Source: Euclidia mi
Lineage: Eukaryota > Arthropoda > Insecta > Lepidoptera > Erebidae
Reading direction: 5' to 3'
DNA: 64,000 nt
NCBI GenBank assembly: GCA_944739405.2
Contig: OX123186.2
Coordinates: 38,239,551 to 38,303,550, forward strand
Part shown: positions 33,660-44,105 of the stretch, piece by piece
Layout of the letters: each line of letters starts with the position of its first letter
Numbering within the stretch: the stretch's first letter is position 1
The notes under the pieces: model-generated
What the model was told of the DNA's origin: nothing
Database searches by the model: none
The model's input: the letters and a program-made list of their open reading frames with translations, nothing else
Made by a program: the position numbers and the translations under genes

Positions 33660-36629
33660 TCAGCCTATCGCAGTCCACTGCTGGACATAGGCCTCTCCCA
33701 ACACGCGCCACAGTACACGGTCCTCAGCCTTCCGCATCCAGTCTGTCCCAGCCGCCTTTTTCAGGTCGTCGGTCCACCTAGCCGGGGGCCGCCCTACCTT
33801 ACGCTTGCCGAGACGTGGTCGCCACTCTAGGATACGCTTGCTCCATCGGCCATCAGTCCTTCTACAGATATGGCCAGCCCACTGCCACTTGAGCCTACTG
33901 ATTCTGTGAGCTATGTCGGTAACTTTGGTTCTTTGTCGGATAACTTCGTTTCGAATTTTATCCTTCAAAGAGACGCCAAGCATAGCCCGTTCCATAGCTC
34001 GCTGCGTGACTTTTAGTTTGTGGACTAGTCCCACTGTGAGTGTCCACGTCTCGGCACCGTACGTCATAACAGGTAGGACGCATTGGTTGAAGACTTTGGT
34101 CTTCAGGCATTGCGGTAGGGGCGAAGAGAAAACTCGACGTAGCTTGCCAAACGCTGCCCAACCCAACTGGATCCTGCGGTCGATTTCTTTCTCGAAGTTG
34201 TTTCTACCAAGCTGGACTACTTGCCCAAGGTAGACATACTCTTGAACAACTTCGAGCATCGATCCGTCGACATAAATCGGTCCCGGCACAATGTGTTCGT
34301 TGAACATAATCTTGGTTTTATCCAAGTTCATGCCGAGACCGACCCGTCGAGAGGCTCCATTTAGGCTGTGCAGCATCTCGCTCAGCTCTGCCAGGCTCTC
34401 TGCCACGATGACGATATCGTCGGCAAACCGAAGGTGGGATATGTACTCGCCATTAATGTTGATGCCCCGTCCAGTCCAGTCCAGCGTCTTGAAGACATCT
34501 TCGAGTGCGTTGGTGAAGAGCTTAGGGGATATTACATCCCCCTGCCTCACCCCTCTACGCAACTCAATGGGGCTGGTTTTATTGTCCTGGAGCTGGACGG
34601 TCATAGTGGCCGTGTCGTACAAACATCTCAACACCTCGATGTAGCGCCAATCGATGCGACATCGCTGCAGAGCATCCAGAACCGCCCAGGTTTCGATGGA
34701 GTCGAAGGCTTTCTCGTAGTCCACGAAAGCCATACACAGCGGCTGATTGTATTCGTTGGTCTTCTGTACAATCTGCCGAACAGTATGGATGTGGTCTACG
34801 GTGCTGTAGCCTTTTCGAAACCCGGCTTGTTCCGGTGGCTGGAAATCGTCGAGTTTTCTGGCGAGGCGATTTGTTAGGACTCTCGAGAACAACTTGTAGA
34901 CGTGACTCAGGAGTGAGATGGGTCTGTAGTTTTTCAGCAGGGTTTTGTCACCTTTTTTGAAAAACAGAACCACCGCACTCCCACTCCACGCCTGAGGTGT
35001 TAGGCCTTGGTGGATAACGGAATTAAACAGGCTCGCCAGCTCTTTCAGAACTGCTGTCCCACCTGCTTTTAAGAGCTCTGTGGTGATTCCGTCATCCCCT
35101 GGAGACTTGTTGTTCTTGAGCTGCTCGAGAGCCACTCTTACCTCGCCCTGGTTGACATCAGGAATGTCCTCCGTGTAATGGCGCGTGAGTTGGGCTCTGT
35201 GGTCATCATCGCTGGGTCTCGTGGGTTTAGGCATCCGTGATGCGTACAAGTCCTTGTAGAAACTCTCAATTTCAGCGAGAATCTCGAACTTGGAGGTTAC
35301 CGTTTTGCCATCCGCAGTATTGAGTTTCGACAGATGCATTCTACCAAGCTGGCGAGCGAAGACTTTGGTGCCTCGATTCTGTTCAATCGCAGCCGTAATG
35401 GCGCGGGTATTGGAACATCGGAGGTCACGTCGTACCAGCTTCCGGATCTTCCGGTTTAGGTTTCTTCCATCTGTCGAAGACGTCTGCGCATATGACATTC
35501 CCCTTCTTTGCCTCATAAGTTCAAGAGTCTCGTGCGAGAGTTTACTTTGCTTGTTAACGCTTTTTCCGGGAAACACCCTTCGAGATACATCCTGTAGCGT
35601 TTTGACCACAGCGTCGGCTTTCTCGTCAACAGTGCCATTGGTTTCCAGCAGTCCGAAACGGTTTTGAAGTTCCAGTTGAAACTTTTCGGATCCTACTGCT
35701 AGCTGAGGCGCAGTAGGTCTAAGAGTAGACTTCATCATGCGAAGCCTCTCAGCTCTGAAGTCTATATTTAGAGTGCCTCGGACAAGTCGGTGATCGCTAC
35801 CGGTATTAAACCTGTTGATCACTGAGACGTCTCTAAATATATACCTCCGATCAGACATGATGAAGTCTATCTCGTTCCTTGTCACAGTATCGGGGCTTCG
35901 CCATGTCCACTTTCTATGAGGCTTCTTCTTAAAGAAGGTGTTCATTAGGAAGAGCCCCTGTGACTCCAGAAAGTTGACCAGCATTTGCCCCCTATGATTT
36001 CGGCACCCCACGCCATAGGATCCGATTCTCGTTTCGCCGCGTTCTTGTACTCCCACTTTGGCATTGAAATCCCCCATAACAACGCTGTAGTGTGTCTTGG
36101 TGGTATGATGTAGAGCCTTGGTGATGTCCTCATACATGGCTTCGACTATGTCATCGCAGTATGTCGAGGTCGGCGCATATACCTGTATCACCTTCAGGGA
36201 GTACCTGTCGGTGATCCTTAATATCAGGTACGCTACCCGTGTCGACACACTGCTGATTTCTACAACGTTGTTAGCGAGAGATTTGTTAACGAGGAAACCG
36301 ACACCGCCCTGAGAGGGCTGATCGCCTTCTCGAAAGTAGAACAGGTTTCCTGACTCAAGGGTTATCGTGTCCTCCCCCTGTCTTCGGACTTCAGACAACC
36401 CCAATATATGCCAGTTTATATGACCTAGTTCTACTTCGAGTTCGGTGATGTGTTGGTCCAGCCGTAGAGAGCGTCCATTGTACGTAGCCAGGGTCAGTTT
36501 CTTGTGGTAGCCGTTTGCCGCAGCCCGGAGATTCTTAGCACCCCCTGCCCCGCTGTTACCGCGACCGCTACCCTTGTTGCGGACAGCGGGACTACCGGGA
36601 ACTGGGGGCCTATTCGTTGGTGCGCTCAT
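33660..36629 (-). CDS. RTE endonuclease-reverse transcriptase, intact
   Basis: A single 989-residue protein that nicks genomic DNA and copies its own RNA into it. Residues 45-285 are an APE-type endonuclease: N51 in LATYNGRSLR, E80 in LGLSEVRRQ, D187 and N189 in VMGDFNAKVG, and the SDHRLVRG motif at 278-285. Residues about 500-800 are the reverse transcriptase: D637 in AFVDYEKAFDSI, GVRQGDVISP at 693-702, and the active-site FADD at 735-738. The C-terminal region (GAETWTLTVG, then RLKWQWAGHICRR and VQQWTAIG) is typical of the RTE clade. All key residues are present. The start ATG at 36,629 agrees with the broken RTEs at 14,555 and 41,359, whose protein also begins with a short proline/glycine-rich leader. 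Confidence 0.92.
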   Translation of the reverse strand: MSAPTNRPPVPGSPAVRNKGSGRGNSGAGGAKNLRAAANGYHKKLTLATYNGRSLRLDQHITELEVELGHINWHILGLSEVRRQGEDTITLESGNLFYFREGDQPSQGGVGFLVNKSLANNVVEISSVSTRVAYLILRITDRYSLKVIQVYAPTSTYCDDIVEAMYEDITKALHHTTKTHYSVVMGDFNAKVGVQERGETRIGSYGVGCRNHRGQMLVNFLESQGLFLMNTFFKKKPHRKWTWRSPDTVTRNEIDFIMSDRRYIFRDVSVINRFNTGSDHRLVRGTLNIDFRAERLRMMKSTLRPTAPQLAVGSEKFQLELQNRFGLLETNGTVDEKADAVVKTLQDVSRRVFPGKSVNKQSKLSHETLELMRQRRGMSYAQTSSTDGRNLNRKIRKLVRRDLRCSNTRAITAAIEQNRGTKVFARQLGRMHLSKLNTADGKTVTSKFEILAEIESFYKDLYASRMPKPTRPSDDDHRAQLTRHYTEDIPDVNQGEVRVALEQLKNNKSPGDDGITTELLKAGGTAVLKELASLFNSVIHQGLTPQAWSGSAVVLFFKKGDKTLLKNYRPISLLSHVYKLFSRVLTNRLARKLDDFQPPEQAGFRKGYSTVDHIHTVRQIVQKTNEYNQPLCMAFVDYEKAFDSIETWAVLDALQRCRIDWRYIEVLRCLYDTATMTVQLQDNKTSPIELRRGVRQGDVISPKLFTNALEDVFKTLDWTGRGININGEYISHLRFADDIVIVAESLAELSEMLHSLNGASRRVGLGMNLDKTKIMFNEHIVPGPIYVDGSMLEVVQEYVYLGQVVQLGRNNFEKEIDRRIQLGWAAFGKLRRVFSSPLPQCLKTKVFNQCVLPVMTYGAETWTLTVGLVHKLKVTQRAMERAMLGVSLKDKIRNEVIRQRTKVTDIAHRISRLKWQWAGHICRRTDGRWSKRILEWRPRLGKRKVGRPPARWTDDLKKAAGTDWMRKAEDRVLWRVLGEAYVQQWTAIG

Positions 36630-36664
36630 TGGGTGGTATTTGGCCTACTATACCGCGCTGGCCA

Positions 36665-36819
36665 GACGAGTTGGTATAGGGTTTGGTTTCAAGTTTTCCA
36701 TCTCTTCGCAAAGATATTATTCGCTTTTTGCAATTTCCTTAGTCGCCTTTTACGACACCCACGGAATGAAATGGGGTAGTGACACTTGTATTCTTTATCC
36801 GTCACTACACGGAACAGTA
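36665..36819 (-). other. RTE 5' UTR shared with the SINE
   Basis: On the minus strand this begins ccgtgtagtgacgg, continues with aatacaagtgtcactacccc and gtgggtgtcgtaaaaggcga, and ends with a cgcaaagatat... block read in reverse as cttgaaaccaaaccctatac. The SINE at 24,766-25,179 starts with closely similar sequence (25,025-25,179). In an RTE this region would hold the internal promoter. Confidence 0.7.
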
Positions 36820-37682
36820 ATTTGTCATTTAGGGTGAGTGATTTCGAAAAATCTATAGAAGACCTGAATGAAGACCTTGAGCGGCTGTTCGCATGGTCCG
36901 AGAAAAATTGTTTAGTGATAAACCCATCAAAGACAAAATATATTGTATTTGGCACCAAAAAATCCTTAAGTTTATTGCATTCGCCATCTCACGTTCATTT
37001 AAGGGGAAGTCCATTGGAGCGAGTATATGAAGCGCGGAATCTTGGACTGACTGTAGATTCTGAACTACGGTTTGAGAAACATATAGATGATGCAGTGCGG
37101 AACTGTTTTTATAGACTGAGAGTTTTATATAAAATGCGTCCCTATTTGTCAGAGGAATTACGTGTACAGCTGGTTGAGTCATTAATACTAAGTAAGCTAA
37201 ATTACGCGGATGCTGTGTATGGCCCTCGGCTCTTAGCACGTACCGATAGGCAAATACAGAGGGTGCAGAATGCTTGCGCACGTTTTTGTTTTGCGGTTCC
37301 ATTTAGAGGTCATATAACGCCATTCTTAAATAAAAATTACATGCTAAAAATGAAGTCACGGAGGAAACTGCACTTGGCTTGCCTAATGTTTGGCGTCATT
37401 AAATTGAAACAACCGCAATACTTGTATGAGAAACTAACATGGGTCGCAAATGGCAGTGAACGTCCAAACAGAAAGTGTTCTAAGCCGTTATCAATTAATT
37501 TACATCGCACAGAGGCATTTAGAGGAAGCTTTCGCTATGCAGCTTCAAAATGTTAGAACAATATCCCCCCTCCATTGCGTAACCTCACGTCAATTCACGC
37601 CTTCAGAAGGCAGTTAAAAAAATTTCTAGTAGAGGAACAACAAAAAATAGGTGTTATTAATATAAACGCCTCCCTTATTTGA

Positions 37683-39416
37683 AGCTTAAATGATTAAAGC
37701 AATAGAAATAATCAATTAATACAATCAAATAATCATGACATTGCAAATATTATATTTTATAATTAATTAATTATAATAATTTCCTGACATTTAATTTTAT
37801 TATTAATATAGTTTATAATATATTATAATGTTTATTTATGAATTCCCTATTAATACTATTCTAATTATTATAATTACGAAAATGACATTTAATTTATACC
37901 TAATTTATGTATTCAATCATCATTATCATAATGGATACTTATAAGACAAATATTATAAGTTCCTATTTTAATAATATATTTATTTACTACCTTTGTATAA
38001 ATTAATTTATTAAATTGTTATTAACTACAATGCAATCTTCATGACTATTTCTTATAGTAAATGTGTACCTAATCTATCTAAAAATAATTTTATCTAAATA
38101 GTTACTTACTTTCTATTACAATACTTATTAAATAATTATTGTCCAGATGATACGGTGTTCAGCTACAGGTTTGTATATATGTGCATCCGCTGTGTGAGAT
38201 ACCCATGTGAGAAGCCTGTAGCAAATAAAATAAGCAAGCGTTAGCTAATCTCGCTCCCTGTTTATACATTTAAATCGGTATGGACGCATAAATGCATATG
38301 GCTATAAATACATTGCGTTACCTCTGAGGCCTGGCTCTCATACTTGGGTTAACGGCGACATAATATCCGAGTTGCTCCCGATTAACAATCTTTTAAAATC
38401 TGAAAATGCAAGATATGTGTGTAAGTGCTAGTAATGTGCTTCAATATGAATACTAGGACACAAAATATGTAGGAAAACTGTACTTACTTAAGATTATTGT
38501 ATTACTCCATAGTTGTTGTCATGTTCATCGGTATTTCACTGTATATTGTTTGTTTGTATATATATGTATTACATAACTGTATTTGCATCGTGCCGAGCTG
38601 TCGAGCGTTTGAGACGACATCGCGCTTGTTTTCGTATGCACAAACACTGCATGCGGATGCGTCGGATGCCGCGCGGCTACTGGCGGGGCAAGCGCTGGTA
38701 GCCTGTTATTATTTTGTAAACTATTGGCTGCAGCCATATACCTACAAACAGCGCACCCGCGCAGTGCACCGCGCGAGCGCTGCGTATCTCTTTGGCAGTC
38801 TGGCAAAGACTCATTTAATTTTAGTGACGCAACGATAACAATAAAATAATTCGTCGGCATCGACACTCTGCGATATGCCTAAATATTATTATTCCTTTTT
38901 ATTTTTTTTATGACACACTGGTATTACACTGATTACACTTTCTTATACTTGTAATATTTATTAGTTTATGTACTCCTTTTTGTGTGTATATTTATTTTTA
39001 TCTGTGTTTATGTAAGTACCTATACCATTTATAATAAAAAAGTTATATAAGTACTTATGTGTAATTCTGTATTTCTATTGTATTCTGTACTTATATTGTT
39101 TCTTTGATATCGCATGCGTGAGTCACTAGAGGGCCTGGTTGAAAATCGGCGCCAGGCATTCGTCTGGCATTATGCCGAACTGGGTCCCATTTTGACTACA
39201 CGACTTAGGTACTTCTTTTACTACTCTGTTTATTTTTAAGTTTATTTTCCTTCCTTTTTGTTTATTAATTTTTTGTTCTTATTCTTAATGATATTTTATT
39301 TGTGATTTGTTTTATTCTCTTTTATTTTTTATTTGTTAGTATTTTTTGTGTTTCTTTAGAATATTAGTGTGTTTACGTGTATGTCAAAATAAACTATTTT
39401 CATCATTCATTTCATT
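37683..39416 (+). other. Probable LINE 3' UTR, AT-rich
   Basis: No ORF of interest, though a GC-rich island at about 38,580-38,800 gives chance ORFs on both strands. The block near 39,120-39,200 looks like a CR1-type 3' UTR. Whether the whole 1.7 kb belongs to one LINE is uncertain. Confidence 0.45.
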
Positions 39417-39655
39417 AAAAGTTTGTATATTAGATTTTGATTACATAATAAAGTAACTACTTGGCCAGCAGGTAAAACCTTAAATATTCGCCATATCCTG
39501 CGGTTTATCGAAGCTATTTTGCCATTGTACAATTGGTATAAAACATGTAATTATGCTTGTGCCGCTTGCAATCCGGTGACATATGTGCCTCATCCATTAT
39601 CGTAGGTATTTTAAAATGATGGTCGGTATTGTAGCTCATTATGTCGATATATTAA

Positions 39656-40087
39656 GGCGCCGTGTACAGCTACTGAGTTCAGCTGTTGCTGTCACTGTCG
39701 GAATGTATACATAAGAAAGAGAAGCGCGACGACGACAGGACGTTCAGAACGAGTTATTTATCATTAAATACATTAATCCTTACAAATATCTTATTCCAAT
39801 CGATAAATAAAAACAACAGTTCCCTTTATTATTATATATTAAATCACTGTTATTAATATTATCAAGATTTGTTTATAAATAATACAGTTACAATTGCTAC
39901 AATTTCAATTTAAATGATTATTTTATGTTTTTTTTTATCAAGAAAATTTACCGAAAACGTGTTTTGAACACAATGGTACCCCCATAAATATGATCAAGAT
40001 TAACATATATTTTTTTAGCTGCTCTAACATGTATACATTTGGCTAAAAAACTGTTTTGTGAAGCCTATTTTGACTAGGTACAGCGCC
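39656..40087. mobile_element. TTAA-flanked MITE
   Basis: TTAA at 39,652-39,655 and 40,088-40,091 flank ends GGCGCCGTGTACAGCTA and (reverse) GGCGCTGTACCTAG, an imperfect inverted repeat of about 14 bp. 432 bp, no coding capacity. The TTAA target suggests piggyBac-type mobilisation, but the terminal bases are not the usual CC, so the superfamily is open. It lies just left of copy C of the piggyBac composite. Confidence 0.6.
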
Positions 40088-40685
40088 TTAAGCTATGCTT
40101 TAAACATTGCAGCAGCTAGTAATGCTGTGTATTTTTGTATCTTACAGATGTATTTTATGACAATTAACGCGATATTTATTTAATTTTGGATATACCAACT
40201 GTATATTTTTTTAGTTGTGCCGTGAAAGGTATTTATTGTTTCGTAAGCGAGATTTCATTAATGGTACATCACGAACTTAAATTGGTCGGTCAGTGTGAAC
40301 TTTTGTGTGGTAACAAAGTTACGTTAGCACTGCAGAACAGCTCCAATTCAACCAATTTGTAAGTTGTTTGAACAAATTTACCACTATTGTTTGGTAATTT
40401 AAGTGCTGATAAATTCTAAACTGGAATTGGAATTTATTAACACGCTTTTTTTAGGTCGACATGTATGTAACTATGTAATGGAATCTAAGCTAACTAATTT
40501 AACCATCTTCCAAGGGTCGTAGCGTAATGAAAATTGGCAGCTGTATGTAGTTCTGATAACAATACAATAATATGGTATTGTCGAACTGATCTGATGATGG
40601 AGCCGGAAGATATGGACTGGAACTTGATGATGGAAAGTCGTATCATAGCTGTTTTGGATTTCTTAGAAAAGTCTTGTAATGAATT

Positions 40686-41096
40686 TTGACGATTAGGTTT
40701 CAAGGTCTGATGATGAAGCCGGCAGATAGGCACTGGCATTCCATTATGAAATATCGTATCATAGTCGTGTTTGCACTTGTAAGAAAGGCCTTTGATGGAA
40801 TCATCTTCGAATCCATGGATGTTCTACGCAATGGAAATCTGTTAGACTTGGACTTATCTTCGGATAATGAGGATACGACTGTTTATAATTATGCCCAAAA
40901 TTCAAGACCTGTTCATTTACGTGCCGATTTAGTGAACCAAAACCAAAAAGAGTACCACCCACCTGACTCTGAAGACGAGGAAACTCCTGTTAATGACGAA
41001 GCAGAGCCAGACGTTGACACAACACATTTGCCCACGCTATTTGACTATCTGACGCCAAAACAGAATATCAAATGGAGACAGATAGCTAGAAAATAG
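40686..41096 (+). pseudogene. piggyBac transposase N-terminus (copy C)
   Basis: A 136-codon frame with DLDLSSDNEDTTVYNYAQNS, PPDSEDEETPVNDEAEPDVD and LPTLFDYLTPKQNIKWRQIA. It is the better-kept twin of 13,960-14,289: the codon that is TAA in copy B reads CAA (Gln) here. It stops at the start of the RTE insertion. Without the catalytic domain it cannot transpose. Whether the first ATG-like position used here is the original start is unknown, since the upstream part lies in a tandem repeat. Confidence 0.68.
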
Positions 41097-41358
41097 AATA
41101 CTCAGAGAAAGGTTTTAGGCGTCGGGACGTGACGACCCCACCGCCCACTGAGGGAGTTACTCTGACGAGTAGATACTCGTCATAGTATCTCCCCCAGCGC
41201 AAGCAGTCAACCGAAAGATGGCGGTCAAACCATCCGAACCTGGCGGAAGTAAATCTCAATATGCTAGATGGACAACAGCGTCCAGCACTAAAAACTTCCG
41301 CCACTGCGATCGCCAATACGCCTGCCAAGCGTGGCAATTATGGCAAATCCCCCCATAA

Positions 41359-43170
41359 ATGAACCACACCAATAAAAACCGGCCCCTAGTCCCCGGCGGC
41401 CCCGCTAGTCCTGGTTATGGTAGCGGCCATGTTAACGGCGGGGCAAGGGGTGCGAAGAATCTCCGGAAGAGATCGGGCTACCACCACCAACGACAATTGG
41501 CCCTGGCAACACTGAACGCGCACACTGCGGACCGACGAGAAGATTGTCGAGTTGGAAGAATTGAGCAAGTTGCGATGGGATATCATGGGCCTATCTGAAG
41601 TTCGAAGACAGGGGGAGGACTCGATAGTTCTCAATTCCGGCACTTGCTCTTCTACCGGGAGGGCGACCAACAGTCCCAAGGTGGTGTCGGGTTCATCGTC
41701 CACAAATCTCTCGTGACCAACGTGGTAAATATTGGGAGTGTGTCGAGCAGGGTAGCGTACCTTATACTCAGAATATCCAAGCGGTATTCGTTGAAGGTCA
41801 TACAGGTATACGCTCCGACCGCGACGCACCACGATGAGGAGGTGGAAGCCATGTACGAGGACATATCTCGTGCTATACATGGCTTCAAAACCCATTACAC
41901 CGTGGTCATGTGAGATTGTAACGCGAAACTGGGCAAACCCGACGGTGATGAGCTGAGAGTGGGGCAATTTGGTTATGGGCACCGGAATTCCTGGGGTCAC
42001 TTGCTGGCTAGCTTTATGGAGAGGGAAGGCCTCTATATGATGAATTTCTTCTTCAAGAAGCGAGAATGCCGCAAGTGGACCTGGGTAAGTCCAGACGGTG
42101 CCACCAAAAATGAGATCGACTTTATCATGTCGACGAAGAGGCAGATATTCAATGATGTCTCCGTGATCAATTCGCTTAAAGTGGGGAGCGATCACAGAAT
42201 GGTAAGAGGCAAATCGAATATCTGTACAAGCCTCGAACGGTCGAGGTTGATAAAGTCCACGCTCCGACCGGCACCGGTTCATATCCAAAACCCCGAGAGC
42301 TTTCAGCTCGAACTCAAGAACCGTTTCGAATGCCTGGGCGAATGCGTAGATGTGGACGAGTAAAGTAACGGGTTCGTGGATGCTGTCCATACAACAGGGA
42401 CTAAATTATTTAAGCCCCAGAAAAGCAAGAGAACCAGCAAGACCTCGGGTCCGACCCTCGAGCTGTTAGAGGAAAGGCGCAAGATGGTTCTGCTATCCTC
42501 CGACGACATGCCGAAATATCGGCACCTCAACAGACAGATCTCTAAGTCTCTGACTCGCGATCTCCGCCAATACAACACAAAATGTGTTCGTGAGGCGATC
42601 GAGCAGAATAAGGAATCCAAAGTGTTCCAGAGGGATCTGTCTGTTGGGCAGAGTCAGCTGACAAAGCTGAAGACGGAAGATGGCAGAATCGTATCGTCCA
42701 AGCCTGAGCTCTTGGAGCAGATCGAAAGGTTCTATGGACAGCTATACACGACAACGCAACAACCCGCAAGTACTCCAGCGTCAGACCCTAGAGCTGGATT
42801 GACCCGACACTATACCGAAGATATCCCGGACGTCAGCATGCACGAGATTAGTGTGGCTCTCAAACAGCTGAAAAACAACAAGGCGCCGGGTGATGACGGA
42901 ATTACGAGCGAGCTTCCGTCGTTCTCGAGGGTAAAACGCCACAGGCGTGGCACAGAGGTGTGGTGGTGCTTTTCTTTAAGAAAGGGGATAAAACCCTCTT
43001 AAAGAACTACAGACCCATCACACTTCTGAGCCACGTCTACAAGCTGTTTTCGAGGGTCATCACGAATCGTCTCGAATGCAAGCTAGACGACTTCCAGCCT
43101 CCGAAACAAGCCGGTTTCCGTAAAGGCTATAGTACCATATACCACATACATACGCTGCGGCAGGTTATAC
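41359..43170 (+). pseudogene. RTE endonuclease and RT N-half, broken (copy C)
   Basis: The same protein as 14,555-17,525 up to the gypsy insertion point. Disabling changes are small deletions near 41,515-41,560 (the LATLN endonuclease motif runs into a wrong frame), TGA at about 41,911 in the GDFN motif (shared with copy B), TAA at 42,361-42,363 (private), and the deletion near 42,917 that shifts the frame before the catalytic RT motifs. The frame that resumes at 42,960 (VVLFFKKGDKTLLKNYRP) is cut by the gypsy element at 43,171. Confidence 0.8.
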
Positions 43171-43171
43171 A

Positions 43172-43333
43172 TGTAATGTTTTGATGTTAATAATAAACAC
43201 TGATTAAATTAATATGATGAGTTTATTTATTGTTATAATCCTCTTATAACCTAATGCCACCCCAACGGACCTTTTTATTTTTTATTGGCGTCTTGACCGG
43301 AACTAGTGTTGCCCTAGTCTTATCTCTATTACA
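43172..43333 (-). repeat. Gypsy 3' LTR (162 bp)
   Basis: Begins TGTAATGTTTTGATG and ends CTCTATTACA on the plus strand. It differs from the other LTR by a 5-bp gap (agtga) and an adjacent A/C change. At 162-167 bp these are short for gypsy elements. Confidence 0.92.
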
Positions 43334-43346
43334 TCTCCTTCTTTTT
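43334..43346 (-). promoter_or_regulatory. Polypurine tract
   Basis: On the minus strand AAAAAGAAGGAGA lies directly against the 3' LTR, where plus-strand DNA synthesis would be primed. Confidence 0.85.
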
Positions 43347-43814
43347 AAACAAAAAAATAGAAAATATTACATAGGTATAGTCTCTTAATTCTATCTATCC
43401 CTTTTTATACCACGAATAAAGAAAACAATAGGAAGAAAAAGAAAAGTAAAATAAAAAGAATATAACTGCCTTTGTTATTAGCATTAAACAAACTGAATTA
43501 CTTACATAGGTACTAATGTGCTTATACGTTTTACAAAGCAATACTTATAGTAGGTTGATGACCTACCTACTTATAAATAGGTACTGAAAACCTTGACAAT
43601 ACTTATATTAAAATTAAACTAAAATTTGTTGCATACCAAAGTACAACAATATTAAACTTCTCACAATGCATACATAGGTACTTAAATCTTACAAAATAAT
43701 GTTGACTTACAGCTGACCTATTTGTTAACAATATACTGACCTACTAATATCAAATAATATTTCTCAGTTTGAGGAATCTCTGAAACCCCACACCATACCT
43801 GGAGAACCACCAAA
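43347..43814 (-). other. Non-coding 3' part of the gypsy element
   Basis: AT-rich, no env-like frame or other ORF. This is the whole stretch between the integrase stop and the polypurine tract, so the element has no envelope gene. Confidence 0.7.
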
Positions 43815-44105
43815 TTAACCACGAATGTGGTACGATGTTCTACAATAACTGACACCATCCTTATCCACTACATTATATGATCTAAAGTTATTTTTTCTTA
43901 TTATAGTACCTGGTAACCACTTCCTATCATTAACATCTTTCTTAAACCAAACATTTTGTCCTAATACAAATTCGGATTTATTTCTAGTTTTTACATTATA
44001 ATTTCTTGTGTTCCTATTTATCGACTTTTGCATTTCAGTCTTTATATTTTCATTCAGTCTTGGTTTTAAATATTGACATGTTACTGGTAGTTTTGTTTTT
44101 AAATT
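43815..44105 (-). pseudogene. Gypsy pol: integrase C-terminal part
   Basis: Same frame as the integrase above, directly after the in-frame TAG, so it is the natural continuation. It has LKTKLPVTCQYLKPRL, then VLGQNVWFKKDVNDRKWLPG and SYNVVDKDGVSYCRTSYHIR. This V-W-KW-PG pattern is the small SH3-like DNA-binding domain that ends many gypsy integrases. Confidence 0.8.

Larger units (their letters stand above)
33641..36819 (-). mobile_element. Full-length RTE LINE with 11-bp TSD
   Basis: Flanked by atttgtcattt at 33,630-33,640 and 36,820-36,830, so both ends are exact. On the minus strand it has a 5' UTR of about 190 bp, one ORF of 989 codons (33,660-36,629) and a (TGAT)n tail of about four units at 33,641-33,658. 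Length is 3,179 bp. The ORF has no stop or frameshift. It is the only element in the window that looks complete and possibly autonomous. Confidence 0.92.
31610..37682 (+). pseudogene. CR1/Jockey-type LINE ORF2, interrupted
   Basis: The frame encodes an APE endonuclease (LNAGSLGANHDDF, ILAINETWLRRG, FILLGDLNVNV at residues 14-157) and then the RT (RPISILPCLSKVLEKVV, LVLLDYSRAFDAI, ARGVPQGSILGPILF, HIYADDVQVYL). It continues after the RTE insertion with LFAWSEKNCLVINPSKTKYI and the C-terminal region. The reading frame is exactly continuous across the insertion. Two in-frame stops are seen: TAA at 32,741-32,743 and TAG at 37,554-37,556 in place of a conserved tryptophan. In the endonuclease SDH motif, serine seems to replace the aspartate (NSHSYI). 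The full frame would be about 960 residues. Confidence 0.82.
30441..39416 (+). mobile_element. CR1/Jockey-type LINE split by a full-length RTE
   Basis: ORF1 (30,448-31,047), ORF2 (31,610-33,640 continuing 36,831-37,682) and a probable 3' UTR follow one another on the plus strand. The RTE at 33,641-36,819 interrupts ORF2 inside the RT domain. The 5' end is truncated within ORF1. The 3' end is less certain: a block near 39,130 (ggttgaaaatcggcgccagg, gccgaactgggtccc) resembles the 3' UTR of lepidopteran CR1-type LINEs, and a cattcatttcatt tail ends near 39,416. ORF2 has only two nonsense codons besides the insertion, so the copy is fairly young. Confidence 0.75.

Noticed and set aside
33564..33830. 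Plus-strand frame crossing the LINE/RTE junction
   Set aside because: It only reads antisense RTE sequence after the insertion point.
38497..38866. GC-rich open frames on both strands as a gene
   Set aside because: Frames are open on both strands because of base composition, no motif is seen, and the position is after a LINE ORF2 in its likely 3' UTR.
43347..43814. Envelope gene of the gypsy element
   Set aside because: The 470-bp space has no open frame of useful length.
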